DNA of 64,000 nucleotides, taken from assembly GCA_903870275.1 (NCBI GenBank), contig CAIQCK010000029.1, forward strand, positions 1-64,000, given 5' to 3'. Source of the stretch: an uncultured bacterium. Its GTDB lineage: Bacteria > Verrucomicrobiota > Verrucomicrobiia > CAIQCK01. Numbering within the stretch: position 1 is the stretch's first letter; each line of letters starts with the position of its first letter. Shown here in pieces: positions 33,196 to 42,242 of this stretch. Below the pieces are notes generated by a model. That model made no database searches. It saw only the letters and a list, made by a program, of their open reading frames with translations, and had not been told where the DNA came from. A program made the translations under genes and the position numbers.

Positions 33196-34491
33196 CTAGA
33201 AGCACGAGACGGGGTCTATGCGCTTCCTCACGGCATAACAGTAGAACAGGTTCAGGAAGAACTCGTTCATGTAGAAGCGCCGGGGAAAGAATCGCTTCAT
33301 CATCTGCGAGAAGGAGTAGAAATCGTCGTAGCATTTCCACGGCCCGTCTTTGAGCTGCTCGAGGGTCATGTTCTTCGGCTGGAAAACCGGGTCGTCCCAC
33401 TCGTATTCCTCGAAGCGCTGGTGGAGCAAGCGCCCTTCGGCGGTGAGATTGGCCATGAGCGGCGTGCCAGGGCGGGGCGTGAGCAGGCTGAAGAAGGCCA
33501 TCGGCGGCTTGATCAGCCGGCAGAAATCAATGGTGCGCTGGACCGTTTGCGGAGTGTCCTCGTCGAAGCCGAGGATGAAGTTCAGGGAATACGCCAAGCG
33601 GTGGCGGTCCAGCCCATGCAGCAGGTCGCGGTATTCGGCGACGCTGTTGTGATGCTTGTTGATGCCGTTGAGGCTGATGGGATTGACGCTCTCGATGCCG
33701 AGGTTGAGGTGGAAGCAGCCGGATCGCTTGGCAAGCTTCACGTATTCCTCGTCGCGGATGGATTTGAAGGTGGTGAGGCCGCTCCACTTCACCTTAAGCG
33801 GGATCATGCCCTGGAAAAGTTCCTTGGCGCGGCTGACGTTGCCGCCGATGTTGTCGTCCACAATGTGGAGGTTGCGGCCGGGGAGCGCCTTGATTTCGTC
33901 AAGCACTTCGCCAATGGGGCGGTAGCGGTATTTGCGGCCGTAGAGCACCTGCACTTCGCAAAACTGGCAGCCGTGCGGGCAGCCGCGCGTGGTCTGGACA
34001 GGATAGATGTTGTAAAGGAACTTCGACATGTCCAGCAGGTCGAAGCGCGGGCGGGGCAGGTTCTGCATGCTGCAAAGCTCGGCGGCCTTGTAGCGCGGCT
34101 TGAGCCGGCCGTTTTGGGCGTCGGCGATCACGTCGGCCCAGACGTTCTCGGCTTCGCCGACGATGATGGAGTCCACGTGGTCCTGGAGGCGTTCGGTGGC
34201 GAGGCTGGCGTGAATACCGCCCGCGACGACCTTGATGCCGCGTTTGCGGAACGCCTGCGCGATCTGGATGGCGCGTTTTTCGGCGGCGCAAAGCACCGTC
34301 AAGCCCACCAGGTCGTAATCAATGCTCGTGTCGATCGGCGTATGGAACTCGTCCACGAGATGGATCTCGGCCGTCTTCGGGGTCAGACCCGCCAAATACG
34401 GCAGCGTGATCGGTATGATCCATCGCCTTCTCTTTTGAAACAACGTTCCATCCCGGCGAAAAGACGCCGGCATGGCCAATAAAATCTTCAT
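33196..34491 (-). CDS. B12-binding-domain radical SAM protein
   Basis: 431 residues. The N-terminal part resembles a degenerate cobalamin-binding Rossmann domain (DYDLVGLTVLCAAEKRAIQIAQAFRKRGIKVVAGGIHAS, near 58-96). A radical SAM barrel follows with CPHGCQFC (C171, C175, C178) and downstream GRNLHIVDDNIGGN, FHLNLGIESV and PRPGTPLM. Class B-type enzymes of this layout methylate or rearrange lipids, hopanoids or natural products; the HIVDDNIGGN motif is shared with many such proteins. It is transcribed away from the hydrogenase protease gene. The exact reaction is unknown. Confidence 0.88.
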   Translation of the reverse strand: MKILLAMPASFRRDGTLFQKRRRWIIPITLPYLAGLTPKTAEIHLVDEFHTPIDTSIDYDLVGLTVLCAAEKRAIQIAQAFRKRGIKVVAGGIHASLATERLQDHVDSIIVGEAENVWADVIADAQNGRLKPRYKAAELCSMQNLPRPRFDLLDMSKFLYNIYPVQTTRGCPHGCQFCEVQVLYGRKYRYRPIGEVLDEIKALPGRNLHIVDDNIGGNVSRAKELFQGMIPLKVKWSGLTTFKSIRDEEYVKLAKRSGCFHLNLGIESVNPISLNGINKHHNSVAEYRDLLHGLDRHRLAYSLNFILGFDEDTPQTVQRTIDFCRLIKPPMAFFSLLTPRPGTPLMANLTAEGRLLHQRFEEYEWDDPVFQPKNMTLEQLKDGPWKCYDDFYSFSQMMKRFFPRRFYMNEFFLNLFYCYAVRKRIDPVSCF

Positions 34492-34662
34492 GACTCAATA
34501 CAAATGTAACGTCTAATCCCACCCAAAGACTCGGAAGCGAAATATCTTACGCAACACGCCGGTAACGTCAATAGAGGTGTTACACAATTTTTACAAACGG
34601 TTTCGGCCGCCAGTTCGCGCTTGCGCCCGCGCGGGTCGAAACGCACAGTCGTTACGGGTCTT

Positions 34663-35130
34663 ATGACAAAAGCACTGATCATCGGCTACGGCAATCCGTT
34701 GCGCGGCGACGACGGCATCGGCTGGCACGCGGCGCGCCTGCTCGCCGGCATCGCGTCCGCCCACGACGCCGAGGTGCTCACCCGCCACCAGTTGATGCCG
34801 GAGCTGGCGGAGCCGGCCAGCGAGGCGGGCACCGTGATTTTCGTGGACGCCGCCAGCGAAGGCGCTCCGGGCCGGATCCGCTGGCGGCGCGTGGAGCCGC
34901 AGCCTGGACCAGCGTCGTTCACGCACCACATCAGCCCGGAGTCGCTGCTCGGCATGGCGAAGGAACTCTATGGCCGTTGTCCGCGGGCGTTTGTCGTCAG
35001 CGTCGCCGGCGAAAGCTTCGAGTGCGGCGAGACGCTCTCGCCCATCGTTCGCGCCGCGCTGCCGGCACTGATCGAGCTTGTGGAGAAAGTGCTTTCGGGC
35101 CAAATTACGGAGTCCGCAGAGGAAAACTGA
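34663..35130 (+). CDS. hoxW: Hydrogenase maturation endopeptidase (HoxW/HycI family)
   Basis: 155 residues from ATG 34663. Starts ALIIGYGNPLRGDDGIGWHAA, the family signature. Nickel-sensing ligands of this family are acidic and His residues: Glu/Asp of the GDDG loop, Asp of IFVDAASEG, and His of FTHHISPESLL. It cleaves the C-terminal peptide of HoxH after its last nickel-site motif. The gene symbol rests on context with hoxH, not on a distinguishing motif. The hypA start follows directly after the stop. Confidence 0.88.
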   Translation: MTKALIIGYGNPLRGDDGIGWHAARLLAGIASAHDAEVLTRHQLMPELAEPASEAGTVIFVDAASEGAPGRIRWRRVEPQPGPASFTHHISPESLLGMAKELYGRCPRAFVVSVAGESFECGETLSPIVRAALPALIELVEKVLSGQITESAEEN

Positions 35131-35131
35131 C

Positions 35132-35479
35132 ATGCACGAATACGGAATAGTGGAATCCTGCGTCCAACAACTGCTCGTCGAGCTGCCCAAGCGCGGCGCG
35201 AAGAAAGTGCTCGCCGTGCGTTTCCGGCGCGGCAGCGCGTTCTCCGAGGAAGCGCTGCGGATGGCGTTTGCCGCGCTCTCCAAAGGCACGATGCTCGAAG
35301 GCGCCGTGCTGAACATCGAGACAGTGAACCTCGACTACCAGTGCAAGTGCGGCCACAAGCAGGTCATCACCAGCGACGATCTCGTCGGCCACATGTACAT
35401 CTGTCCCGATTGCGGCGCGACGCGCGAGGTGGACGAGTCCCACGACCTCGAATTGCTCGATCTGGAGATCGAGGAATAG
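35132..35479 (+). CDS. hypA: Hydrogenase nickel-insertion protein HypA
   Basis: 115 residues. Starts MHEYGIVES; His2 and Glu3 are the nickel-binding MHE motif. The zinc domain has Cys71 and Cys73 (YQCKCGHK) and Cys91 and Cys94 (YICPDCGA). The first pair is C-x-C instead of the usual C-x-x-C, a small oddity next to an otherwise normal protein. HypA works with HypB to load nickel into the HoxH precursor. It is co-directional with hoxW, one base apart, so the two are coupled. Confidence 0.92.
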   Translation: MHEYGIVESCVQQLLVELPKRGAKKVLAVRFRRGSAFSEEALRMAFAALSKGTMLEGAVLNIETVNLDYQCKCGHKQVITSDDLVGHMYICPDCGATREVDESHDLELLDLEIEE

Positions 35480-35501
35480 CCCCCGCCGCCGCGGACGCCG
35501 C

Positions 35502-36152
35502 TCACAGGGCCGCGAGCAACAGTCGCCCGATTTCCTCGTAGGTCTGCACGACGTGCGTGGCCTCGCGTAGTTCGCCGGCCGGATGCGTGTTGGTGATGGC
35601 GACGACCTTCATGCCCGCGGCCAGCGCCGCGGTGACGCCGGGCTTGGAATCCTCGATAACCCAGCAATCCCCGGGCGCCACGCCGAGCAATCCCGCCGTG
35701 CGGAGAAAAATGTCCGGCGCGGGTTTGCCGTGCTCCACCTCCGCCGCGCTGACAATCACCGGGAAGAACCGGCGCAGGTCTTTCAGCGACATCACCGTCT
35801 CGATGAACGACCGCTCCGAACCGGATGCCAGCGCGAGCCGGCAGCGCGCCGCCAGCTTCTCCAGCAATTCAGGCAACCCGGCAAAAATTGGCTGGAGTTG
35901 CTGCACCACTTCGGTCACGCGCCGCCGCTTCATGGCCATCAATTCCTCCAACGACTGCGGCGGTTTGTTTTTGGCGATGAAGTCCTCCCACAGTTCGAAA
36001 TCCGACCGGCCCACGTAGGCGTCGAAGTCTATCCCGTGGTTGCGGCCGTAGCCGAGATCGCGCATCACTTCGAGAAAAGCCTGCTCGTGGAGCGGCTCGC
36101 TGTCCACGATCACGCCGTCCATGTCGAAAATCACTGCGCGCAAAGTTTCCAT
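35502..36152 (-). CDS. HAD-superfamily sugar-phosphatase/beta-phosphoglucomutase-like hydrolase
   Basis: 216 residues from ATG 36152 (a start 11 codons upstream is possible). The HAD motifs are complete: FDMDGVIVDSEPLH (nucleophile and acid/base Asp), LASGSERSF (motif II), K in EHGKPAPDIFL (motif III), and VIEDSKPGV (motif IV). An alpha-helical C1 cap lies between about 20 and 85. Such enzymes dephosphorylate or isomerise sugar phosphates. It is convergent with hypA and independent of the hydrogenase genes. Confidence 0.9.
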   Translation of the reverse strand: METLRAVIFDMDGVIVDSEPLHEQAFLEVMRDLGYGRNHGIDFDAYVGRSDFELWEDFIAKNKPPQSLEELMAMKRRRVTEVVQQLQPIFAGLPELLEKLAARCRLALASGSERSFIETVMSLKDLRRFFPVIVSAAEVEHGKPAPDIFLRTAGLLGVAPGDCWVIEDSKPGVTAALAAGMKVVAITNTHPAGELREATHVVQTYEEIGRLLLAAL

Positions 36153-36276
36153 CGTGCGACGAGTGTCATCGGTGGCGGCGGGCATTCAAGCGGAAAAGCG
36201 ATTCTGGTCGGGGAGCGCGGCGAACGTTTCACGCACCGCGTTGAAGCTTGACCCATGAAGAAGCAGGTGGCTGCCG

Positions 36277-37062
36277 CTACTTTTCCACCAAATCGAACAC
36301 CCGCACGTAATCCACCAGGAACTCGTCGGGCAGCCGGGCTTTTGTGATGTCTTTGCACCACGTATTCGTTTCGTCGCTGAGCTTGATGTATTCGGGCACC
36401 TGACAGATGCCGCCGGGATTGATCCGCCACGTCTCCTTGCCGTCCACGTAGAAAACATACTCGTCGGGTTTCCACCACAGGGAAAAGGTGTGCCAGCCTT
36501 CCCGAATCCCAGGCACCGTCACCGTCTTCAACCGCGACTTCTCGTCCTTTCCAGATGAATCCCAATAGAGCGTGTGCTGCACCTCGTCGTTGGGCCAGAA
36601 CTTCTCGTAGATGTCTATCTCCGTTCCCTTGCGCCCGTCGCTGCCCACCGTCTGAACCCCCGGCCCGTAAAGCCAGAACGCCGACCAATGCCCCTGCTCT
36701 TTCTGCAACCGGACGCGGGCGACATAGTAGCCGAATGCGTGCTCGAACTTGCCCTTGGTCCGCACGCAGCCGCCGATGATCTTGTCGCCTTCCCTCGACG
36801 TTTGGATGACCAGATGACCTTGGCCGTCCAGCAACACCGCCTTGCGCATCCACCAACCGGTTTTACGCGGGCCGTCCGGCGGTGTTTCCCACTTGGTTTC
36901 ATCCAATTGCTTGCCATCAAACTCGTCGTGCCAGACCATCTTCCAAGTCTTCCCCGCCGGGGGCGGCGGAAGTGTGTCTTCGGACTGGCCAGCCTGACCC
37001 CACGCCAAACCGGCGGCTAACAGCCATCCCATTACTCCAACTCGGACGAATCGGGCTTTCAT
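36277..37062 (-). CDS. GH16 family glycoside hydrolase (secreted)
   Basis: 261 residues with a signal peptide (GWLLAAGLAWG). The GH16 fold is evident from KMVWHDEFDG near 41-50, GYYVARVRLQ, and the catalytic motif EIDIYE (E148 nucleophile, D150, E153 acid/base). KDITKARLPDEFLVDYVRVFD closes the sandwich. GH16 enzymes cut beta-1,3/1,4-glucans, agarose, porphyran or carrageenan; the loop set is not diagnostic. Its ATG overlaps the stop of the sialidase-DUF4038 gene (ATGA), so it is the last gene of a three-gene operon. Confidence 0.9.
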   Translation of the reverse strand: MKARFVRVGVMGWLLAAGLAWGQAGQSEDTLPPPPAGKTWKMVWHDEFDGKQLDETKWETPPDGPRKTGWWMRKAVLLDGQGHLVIQTSREGDKIIGGCVRTKGKFEHAFGYYVARVRLQKEQGHWSAFWLYGPGVQTVGSDGRKGTEIDIYEKFWPNDEVQHTLYWDSSGKDEKSRLKTVTVPGIREGWHTFSLWWKPDEYVFYVDGKETWRINPGGICQVPEYIKLSDETNTWCKDITKARLPDEFLVDYVRVFDLVEK

Positions 37063-40000
37063 TTCATGGGCTTCCGTTTCAAAACCAGCATCCAGTCCTG
37101 CTCGTCGGGTCGGTGCGGCAGTGGAAGACGATCATTCTTGACGGTGAGCGCGACTTCCAGTTTAGCGCCCTTCCCTGTTCGCAGGTCGAACCACTCAGCG
37201 AGGTAGCTGCCGCCTTCCGGCATGCGCACCAGCGACGCGCTTGGCGAGACCTTGGCGCCGGCGGGGAAGTAAAGCAGCAGCGTGTTGACGCCGTCGGCTT
37301 TCACCAGAACGTCGCCCGGCGGCTCCACCGCGGCGAGAGCCGGTTCCAGTTTCCACCACGCAACCGATTCGTAGCACGCGCGGAGGTGCTGCAACTGCGC
37401 GCCGCCGGGCAGCGCCAGACCTTCCTCCCACGTGAGCACCGGCCCCCATTGCGCCGTCGTCAGCGGCCGGTTGTGGTCGAGCACGCCCGCGTAGAGTCCT
37501 TGCGCGCCGTAGGTGAAGCCGCAGCAGCCGCTTTGGATCGCGGTGCAGGCCGAGCGGCGCACCGCCGCGGCGTTGGCCTCGAACGTTTTGCGGACGAAAC
37601 CCTCGTAGTTCGCCTCGCCCTCGATCAGCGGTTTGTGCGCGTCGCGGCCATACGCTCCCCAGTAGAATTCCGCTGGCGCGAACCGGCCATGGCCCGCCTG
37701 GAACAGGATGAAGTCCAGCCACGGCTCGGTCCAAGCCTCGCGGTGATCGCTCGAATGTGTCCAAGGATGAACCGTCATCGCGCGATGGTAAGGATCGGTC
37801 TCCTTGATGAACCGGCCGAGGGCGAGAAGCTTCGGCACGCGCTCGGCGACGTTGCCGAGCCGCGCGTTGTATTCCTGCGTAATGAGGAACGTGACCGCGT
37901 AAGCGCCGTAGCGCGCCAGATAGTAGTGCCAGAGCCGTTTGAGGTCGTCGAGGCTGGGCGCGTCGAGCAGGCTGTGCCCGGCAAATCCGATGACTCCGAC
38001 CAGCCCGCGCTCGTCGGCGCAGGCGATGAAGCGATCCGTCTCGTGCCAGTAACGTAGCGTCTCCTCGTCGGGCGCGCGCGTCGCTTCTAGCGCGCCGATG
38101 CCGCGGCCCTTCGCGTCCGGGAAAAGGGCGCGGTGACCATGGGCCTGAAAGACCGTGAAGCCCTGCGCCACGCGCGTATCCACCATGCGCTTGAAGTTTT
38201 CAAAGGGCGTGTTCGCCGAAGGGACCGCCCACCACGTGTCACCCAGCCAAAAGAACGGCGTGCCGTCGGCGTAGGTGAGATAGTGGCCATTGTCGCTGGT
38301 TTTCAGAAAACCGCCATGCAGGCGGAGGGCGTTGCCGGGAGCGGGCAGTCCGGCTTGAAAAATGCCGCGCTGCCCGTGCAAGCCGTGATCGCCCGCATCG
38401 GTAAAACTTGTGGCGTAGGACCACTCGCCGGCGCGCGTGGGCGTAAAACGAATCTTCCACGTCCGCCCGCCGTCCCAGAAGCCGGGCACTTCCAGCCGCG
38501 CGCCATCGGGTCCAGCGAACGTCGCCGACAACTTCGCGCGAACAAAATCGAACGGGTCGTCGCAGTCTTTGCCGGCGGTGAACGTCAGTTCCATCGGTTG
38601 CCATTGGCACGCGGCAGTTGCTTGCGGCTTCGCGCCGAGGGCCTTCGCGATGTCCGCCCGCGTCGGGAGTTTTTGCAGGTCGGTTTCGCGCAGGGTCAGT
38701 TGCAGCACCTGCCGCCAGAGATGCGGCACGAAGATGTGCAGGTCGCCGTTCGGCATCGCGAGCGCGTCCGAATAGGTGAGGTTGAAATGCGTCCGGCCGA
38801 AAAGCAGGCGCGAGGTCGTGGTGCTCGTGACCATGAGGAAGCGCGGCTCGCTCCACGTGTCGCCGTCGTCGTCCGAAATGGACACCCACAGTTCGGAGCG
38901 GTCCTCCATGTTGAACGCGCCGCCGGAGTGGCGATTGTGGTGCAGCGCGATGAGGCGCTTGCCGTCGGAGAGCTTCTGGATCATCGGCGGCGCGTCGGGC
39001 TGCACGAGCGCCGTCGGCTGGAACTCGCCCCACGTTTTTCCATCGTCGTTGCTGATCGCGCGCCAGATGTGCCCCTCCTGCGTGCGGGCGAACAGCGCGA
39101 CCTTGTCGCCGTGCAACCAGATCGGCCGGCCTTCGTCCATGCGATGCGCGGGCTTGTATTGCCAGCCGCCCGGGCGCTTGTCGGGCAAGAGCGTCCAAGT
39201 CTTCCCCTGGTCTTCCGAGCGCAGCAGATAAAGCTGTGTTTCCAGCGGTGCTCGCCTGCTTTTCTTCGTCCAGTCGCCGCAGTGCGGCGCGATCAGCCAC
39301 GTGCCGCGCGCCGTCTCGGTGGCGTTGATGCAGAACATCCCCTGAAAATCAGGATCGTTCACCGGACGGATGCGTTGCGGCTCGCTCCACGTCCGGCCGT
39401 CGTCGTCGGAGAAGCGGAAGCCGATGCCGGCGTTTTCGTGGCCGTTGTAGTCGCCCGGCGTCGGGAACGTGAAGAAGACAACGATGCGCTTGCCGCCAAA
39501 CGAATGCTGCGGCACCAGCGGCACCCAGGCGTGCTGGTTGAACCGGTTGGGCGCTTTCACAGGCGGCTCCCACGTTTTGCCATGATCGCGGGAGCGGTAG
39601 AGGAAGATGTCGTTCACCTTCATCTCGATCGGGCAGTAGCCGTAATGATAATCGCCGGCGATGAGCGTGAGCAGCAGATCGCCCGCCGACGTGAAGAACG
39701 GGCGCGGGCAATCCGCGTAAGAATTGGCATGCCTCAACTTGATCGGTCCGGCAACACCGGGCGGCGGCTCAAAGTTCTCGAACGGCGGCAGCGGCCAGCG
39801 GTGCATCGGGCGCACATTAATCCACTCCGGCAGGATCACGCCAAGCTCCGGGCGATGCACGAGGCCGGCCGGCGGTTTCGCGGAATCAATCGGCTGTCCG
39901 CCGATGACGATTTTTTCGCGCCGCTTCAGGTCGCTGAGATCGCACTGCACGCCGCCTTTGCTCAGGTCAATCGCGACGTAGCCTCGCGGATCGGCGACGG

Positions 40001-40091
40001 GGTTTGCATCGCCTGAAGTGGCGGCAAGCGAAAGGTTCGGGAGGATGGTCGCGACGGCCATCGTCAGCCAGCCGGCGAGTCGGAAGTTCAT
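37059..40091 (-). CDS. Large secreted fusion: sialidase/BNR propeller + DUF5060-like + DUF4038 (apiosidase-like) domain
   Basis: 1010 residues from ATG 40091, which overlaps the upstream aldolase stop; signal peptide MNFRLAGWLTMAVATILPN. Residues about 100-470 carry several Asp-box repeats (SRDHGKTW, SDDDGRTW, SEDQGKTW, SNDDGKTW, SDDDGDTW), a six-bladed exo-sialidase-like propeller. A beta domain (WQPMELTFTA, VPGFWDGGRTWKIRFTP, AGEWSYATSFTD) of DUF5060 type follows. The C-terminal TIM-barrel is DUF4038-like: FFWLGDTWWAVP, FLITQEYNARLG, QAGHGR, EGEANYEGF. DUF4038 enzymes include apiosidases. The fusion suggests coordinated attack on one branched glycan. Confidence 0.85.
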   Translation of the reverse strand: MNFRLAGWLTMAVATILPNLSLAATSGDANPVADPRGYVAIDLSKGGVQCDLSDLKRREKIVIGGQPIDSAKPPAGLVHRPELGVILPEWINVRPMHRWPLPPFENFEPPPGVAGPIKLRHANSYADCPRPFFTSAGDLLLTLIAGDYHYGYCPIEMKVNDIFLYRSRDHGKTWEPPVKAPNRFNQHAWVPLVPQHSFGGKRIVVFFTFPTPGDYNGHENAGIGFRFSDDDGRTWSEPQRIRPVNDPDFQGMFCINATETARGTWLIAPHCGDWTKKSRRAPLETQLYLLRSEDQGKTWTLLPDKRPGGWQYKPAHRMDEGRPIWLHGDKVALFARTQEGHIWRAISNDDGKTWGEFQPTALVQPDAPPMIQKLSDGKRLIALHHNRHSGGAFNMEDRSELWVSISDDDGDTWSEPRFLMVTSTTTSRLLFGRTHFNLTYSDALAMPNGDLHIFVPHLWRQVLQLTLRETDLQKLPTRADIAKALGAKPQATAACQWQPMELTFTAGKDCDDPFDFVRAKLSATFAGPDGARLEVPGFWDGGRTWKIRFTPTRAGEWSYATSFTDAGDHGLHGQRGIFQAGLPAPGNALRLHGGFLKTSDNGHYLTYADGTPFFWLGDTWWAVPSANTPFENFKRMVDTRVAQGFTVFQAHGHRALFPDAKGRGIGALEATRAPDEETLRYWHETDRFIACADERGLVGVIGFAGHSLLDAPSLDDLKRLWHYYLARYGAYAVTFLITQEYNARLGNVAERVPKLLALGRFIKETDPYHRAMTVHPWTHSSDHREAWTEPWLDFILFQAGHGRFAPAEFYWGAYGRDAHKPLIEGEANYEGFVRKTFEANAAAVRRSACTAIQSGCCGFTYGAQGLYAGVLDHNRPLTTAQWGPVLTWEEGLALPGGAQLQHLRACYESVAWWKLEPALAAVEPPGDVLVKADGVNTLLLYFPAGAKVSPSASLVRMPEGGSYLAEWFDLRTGKGAKLEVALTVKNDRLPLPHRPDEQDWMLVLKRKPMK

Positions 40092-40840
40092 ATCGAAATA
40101 CTGGAGGCTGCGCCGGTCTTGGAACGGACGCCGGCCAGTTGTTTCACCGCATCGAGTTCCTGCCGCAGATGCTTCTGGAAAAGCGTGATGTCGGCGCTGT
40201 GAATCAACAGATTCGCGCCCATTTCCAAAAAGCGCGCCTGTTCCTCCGCGCTGCCCCAATAATGAATGCCGGCGCCCACCCCGGCCTTGCGCGCTTTTCG
40301 GAAAATGGTTTCGCACGCGGTCAGGAATTCCTTGCGGGCGTATTGCTCCGGCATGCCCAGGTTGCACGAGAGGTCGTGCGGGCCGATCAACACCGCATCG
40401 AGTCCGGGCACCGCCAGAATTTCATCGAGCGCTTCGATGGCGGGAACGCTCTCGATATTCACCACGAGCAGTTTGTTTTTGGCGGCCGGGGCGACGTAGG
40501 CGGCCAGTTCCGGCTCCGGCGCGTCGCCTTTCAGCAACCCCTGAAGTTTTCGCCCCTTGATGGGACGCAGCTTCACCGCGCCGCCATCGAGCGCCATGGT
40601 CGCCGCGAAAGGGTCCGGCGACGGGATGCGCACGATGGGCGGCAACCCGAGCGCCGCATAGGCCTGGCACATCCACGAGACCTGCTGCCGGTCGAGGGCG
40701 ATGTGCTCGGTGTCAATGAAAACGAAGTCCAGGCCGCACTGGCGCACGGCGTCCGGCCAGCGCGGTGACGGCGAAACGATGAGTGTGCCAAGCACCCGCT
40801 CGCCCGAATGAAGTTTTTCGATCAAGTCGCTGGGAGTCAT
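40088..40840 (-). CDS. HpcH/HpaI-family 2-keto-3-deoxy-acid aldolase, possibly with internal deletion
   Basis: 250 residues. Family features are FVFIDTEHIALDR, PPIVRIPSPDP, LLVVNIES (metal-ligand Glu), and LDAVLIGPHDLS (metal-ligand Asp). Relatives normally have a segment of the type GAxGVIVPxV after the LDGGA helix. Here GGAV runs straight into KLRPIKG, so about 20 residues appear to be missing. The enzyme cleaves 2-keto-3-deoxy sugar acids to pyruvate and an aldehyde, and the deletion may change that. First gene of the operon leading to the sialidase fusion and GH16. Confidence 0.82.
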   Translation of the reverse strand: MTPSDLIEKLHSGERVLGTLIVSPSPRWPDAVRQCGLDFVFIDTEHIALDRQQVSWMCQAYAALGLPPIVRIPSPDPFAATMALDGGAVKLRPIKGRKLQGLLKGDAPEPELAAYVAPAAKNKLLVVNIESVPAIEALDEILAVPGLDAVLIGPHDLSCNLGMPEQYARKEFLTACETIFRKARKAGVGAGIHYWGSAEEQARFLEMGANLLIHSADITLFQKHLRQELDAVKQLAGVRSKTGAASSISI

Positions 40841-40868
40841 GGCCGTGGTCCGGTTGTTGATTTTTGGC

Positions 40869-42131
40869 TTACTGCGCCGCCCGCTTTGCCGAGTCCTTGC
40901 CGTCGGTGAGCCATTCGAGGTTGAAGCGGGCCAGTGTCAGCAGACCGGTCCTGTAGATGTCCTTGTTGTTGGTGCTGCCGCGCTCGTAAAAACAAAGGAT
41001 GGTGCCGTCGGGCAACACCGCCAGGTCGCTGTAGCCGCTAAACCCCGGCTCAAGCGCCTTGTTCACCGGCCAGGTCGCGCCCTCGTCGTAACTGAGCTTG
41101 ATGGAAAGGTTCTTGCGGTCGCGCGATTTCCCCGGCGCTTCCTTGTGGTCGGCGCGCTCCAGCGTGTTGGGGTTGGCGAACAGGATGCGGTTCTTGTCGC
41201 CGGGCTGGCTGCTGAAGCGCACGATGCTGGCCATGCAAATCGGTTCGAGCAGTTGATCGTTGAAAACCGGCTTGCTCCAGCCGGTCGCGCCGTCGGGACT
41301 GACGGTCTGGAGCCGGCGGTGCGCGTCGGACTCGCTGCGCACATTCAGCATGACCTGCCCGTCGGCGAGTTGCACCACGACGGTTTCATTCGGCCAACGA
41401 TACGGCGGCTGGTCGGGAACGGCGATGTCGCCGCGCTGCCAGCTCTTGCCGTGGTCATCGCTGTAGATGGTCGCCGTCACCGAGGGCCGGTGCGCGTGGC
41501 CGCCCGTGCCGAGCGACATCCAGATCGGCACCACCATCCGGCCCTTGTGCGGCCCGCGCGTAAGCTGGATGCCGTGCGCCGGGCCGGTGGCGATGACCTT
41601 CCAGTCGTAGTCCTTGCGGAACGCTTCGAAAGTCGCGGTGATTTCCTCCGGTTTCGTCCATGTCACGCCATCGTCGTCGCTGCGGATGTGGAAGCAGCGG
41701 CAGTATTCAAGGCAGAACAGGAAATGGACGCTGCCATCCGCGTCGGCAATGGCACACGGGTTGTTGTAGGTGACGTCGTCGGGATTGGCGAGTTTCTTGG
41801 CCAACGCGACGGGGTTCTTGGTTTTCGGTCCCGGCACGTCGGCGATTTTCTGCCGCGGTCCCCACGTCTTGCCGCCGTCCGTGCTGCGGCGCAAATAAGG
41901 ATCAATGCTGTCCCAGTCGCTCTTGCCGGTCTTGCGCGCCTCACAGTAGGCCAGCACGGTGCCCCGTGCCGTCACAACCATGCCGGGAATGCGATAGAGC
42001 GCGTAGTCGTTCGTGCCGGACGCGAAGAGGTCGCTCTTTTCGAGAAACGCTTCCGCTGCGGTCGTGTTCGCGGCGGATTGGAGTAAGGCGATGGCGGCGA
42101 TCCACAGGCAGGTCAAGAGTCGTGAGTTCAT
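40869..42131 (-). CDS. Exo-alpha-sialidase (GH33-type, secreted)
   Basis: 420 residues from ATG 42131 with signal peptide LTCLWIAAIALLQSAANTTAA. The RIP motif is DYALYRIPGMV (Arg of the arginine triad), followed by Asp-boxes STDGGKTW, SDDDGVTW, SDDHGKSW and SYDEGATW. A conserved NEASVQ-like segment reads RWPNETVVVQLADG, and the late YSDLAVLPDGTILCFYERG is the usual Tyr/Glu region. It releases terminal sialic acids (or related ulosonic acids). It neighbours a NanM-like kelch protein, an MFS carrier and a NanA-like lyase, so a sialic-acid use pathway is likely. Confidence 0.88.
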   Translation of the reverse strand: MNSRLLTCLWIAAIALLQSAANTTAAEAFLEKSDLFASGTNDYALYRIPGMVVTARGTVLAYCEARKTGKSDWDSIDPYLRRSTDGGKTWGPRQKIADVPGPKTKNPVALAKKLANPDDVTYNNPCAIADADGSVHFLFCLEYCRCFHIRSDDDGVTWTKPEEITATFEAFRKDYDWKVIATGPAHGIQLTRGPHKGRMVVPIWMSLGTGGHAHRPSVTATIYSDDHGKSWQRGDIAVPDQPPYRWPNETVVVQLADGQVMLNVRSESDAHRRLQTVSPDGATGWSKPVFNDQLLEPICMASIVRFSSQPGDKNRILFANPNTLERADHKEAPGKSRDRKNLSIKLSYDEGATWPVNKALEPGFSGYSDLAVLPDGTILCFYERGSTNNKDIYRTGLLTLARFNLEWLTDGKDSAKRAAQ

Positions 42132-42242
42132 GATTGATGATCGAATCTGGTTCGGGGCGACCTTATGGGAAACTGCCGCGCCTGCGCGAGCCGGTTTCAC
42201 TGGTTGTTTTTGTTGACCAGTGGCAGATTTTTACGAACGGTC

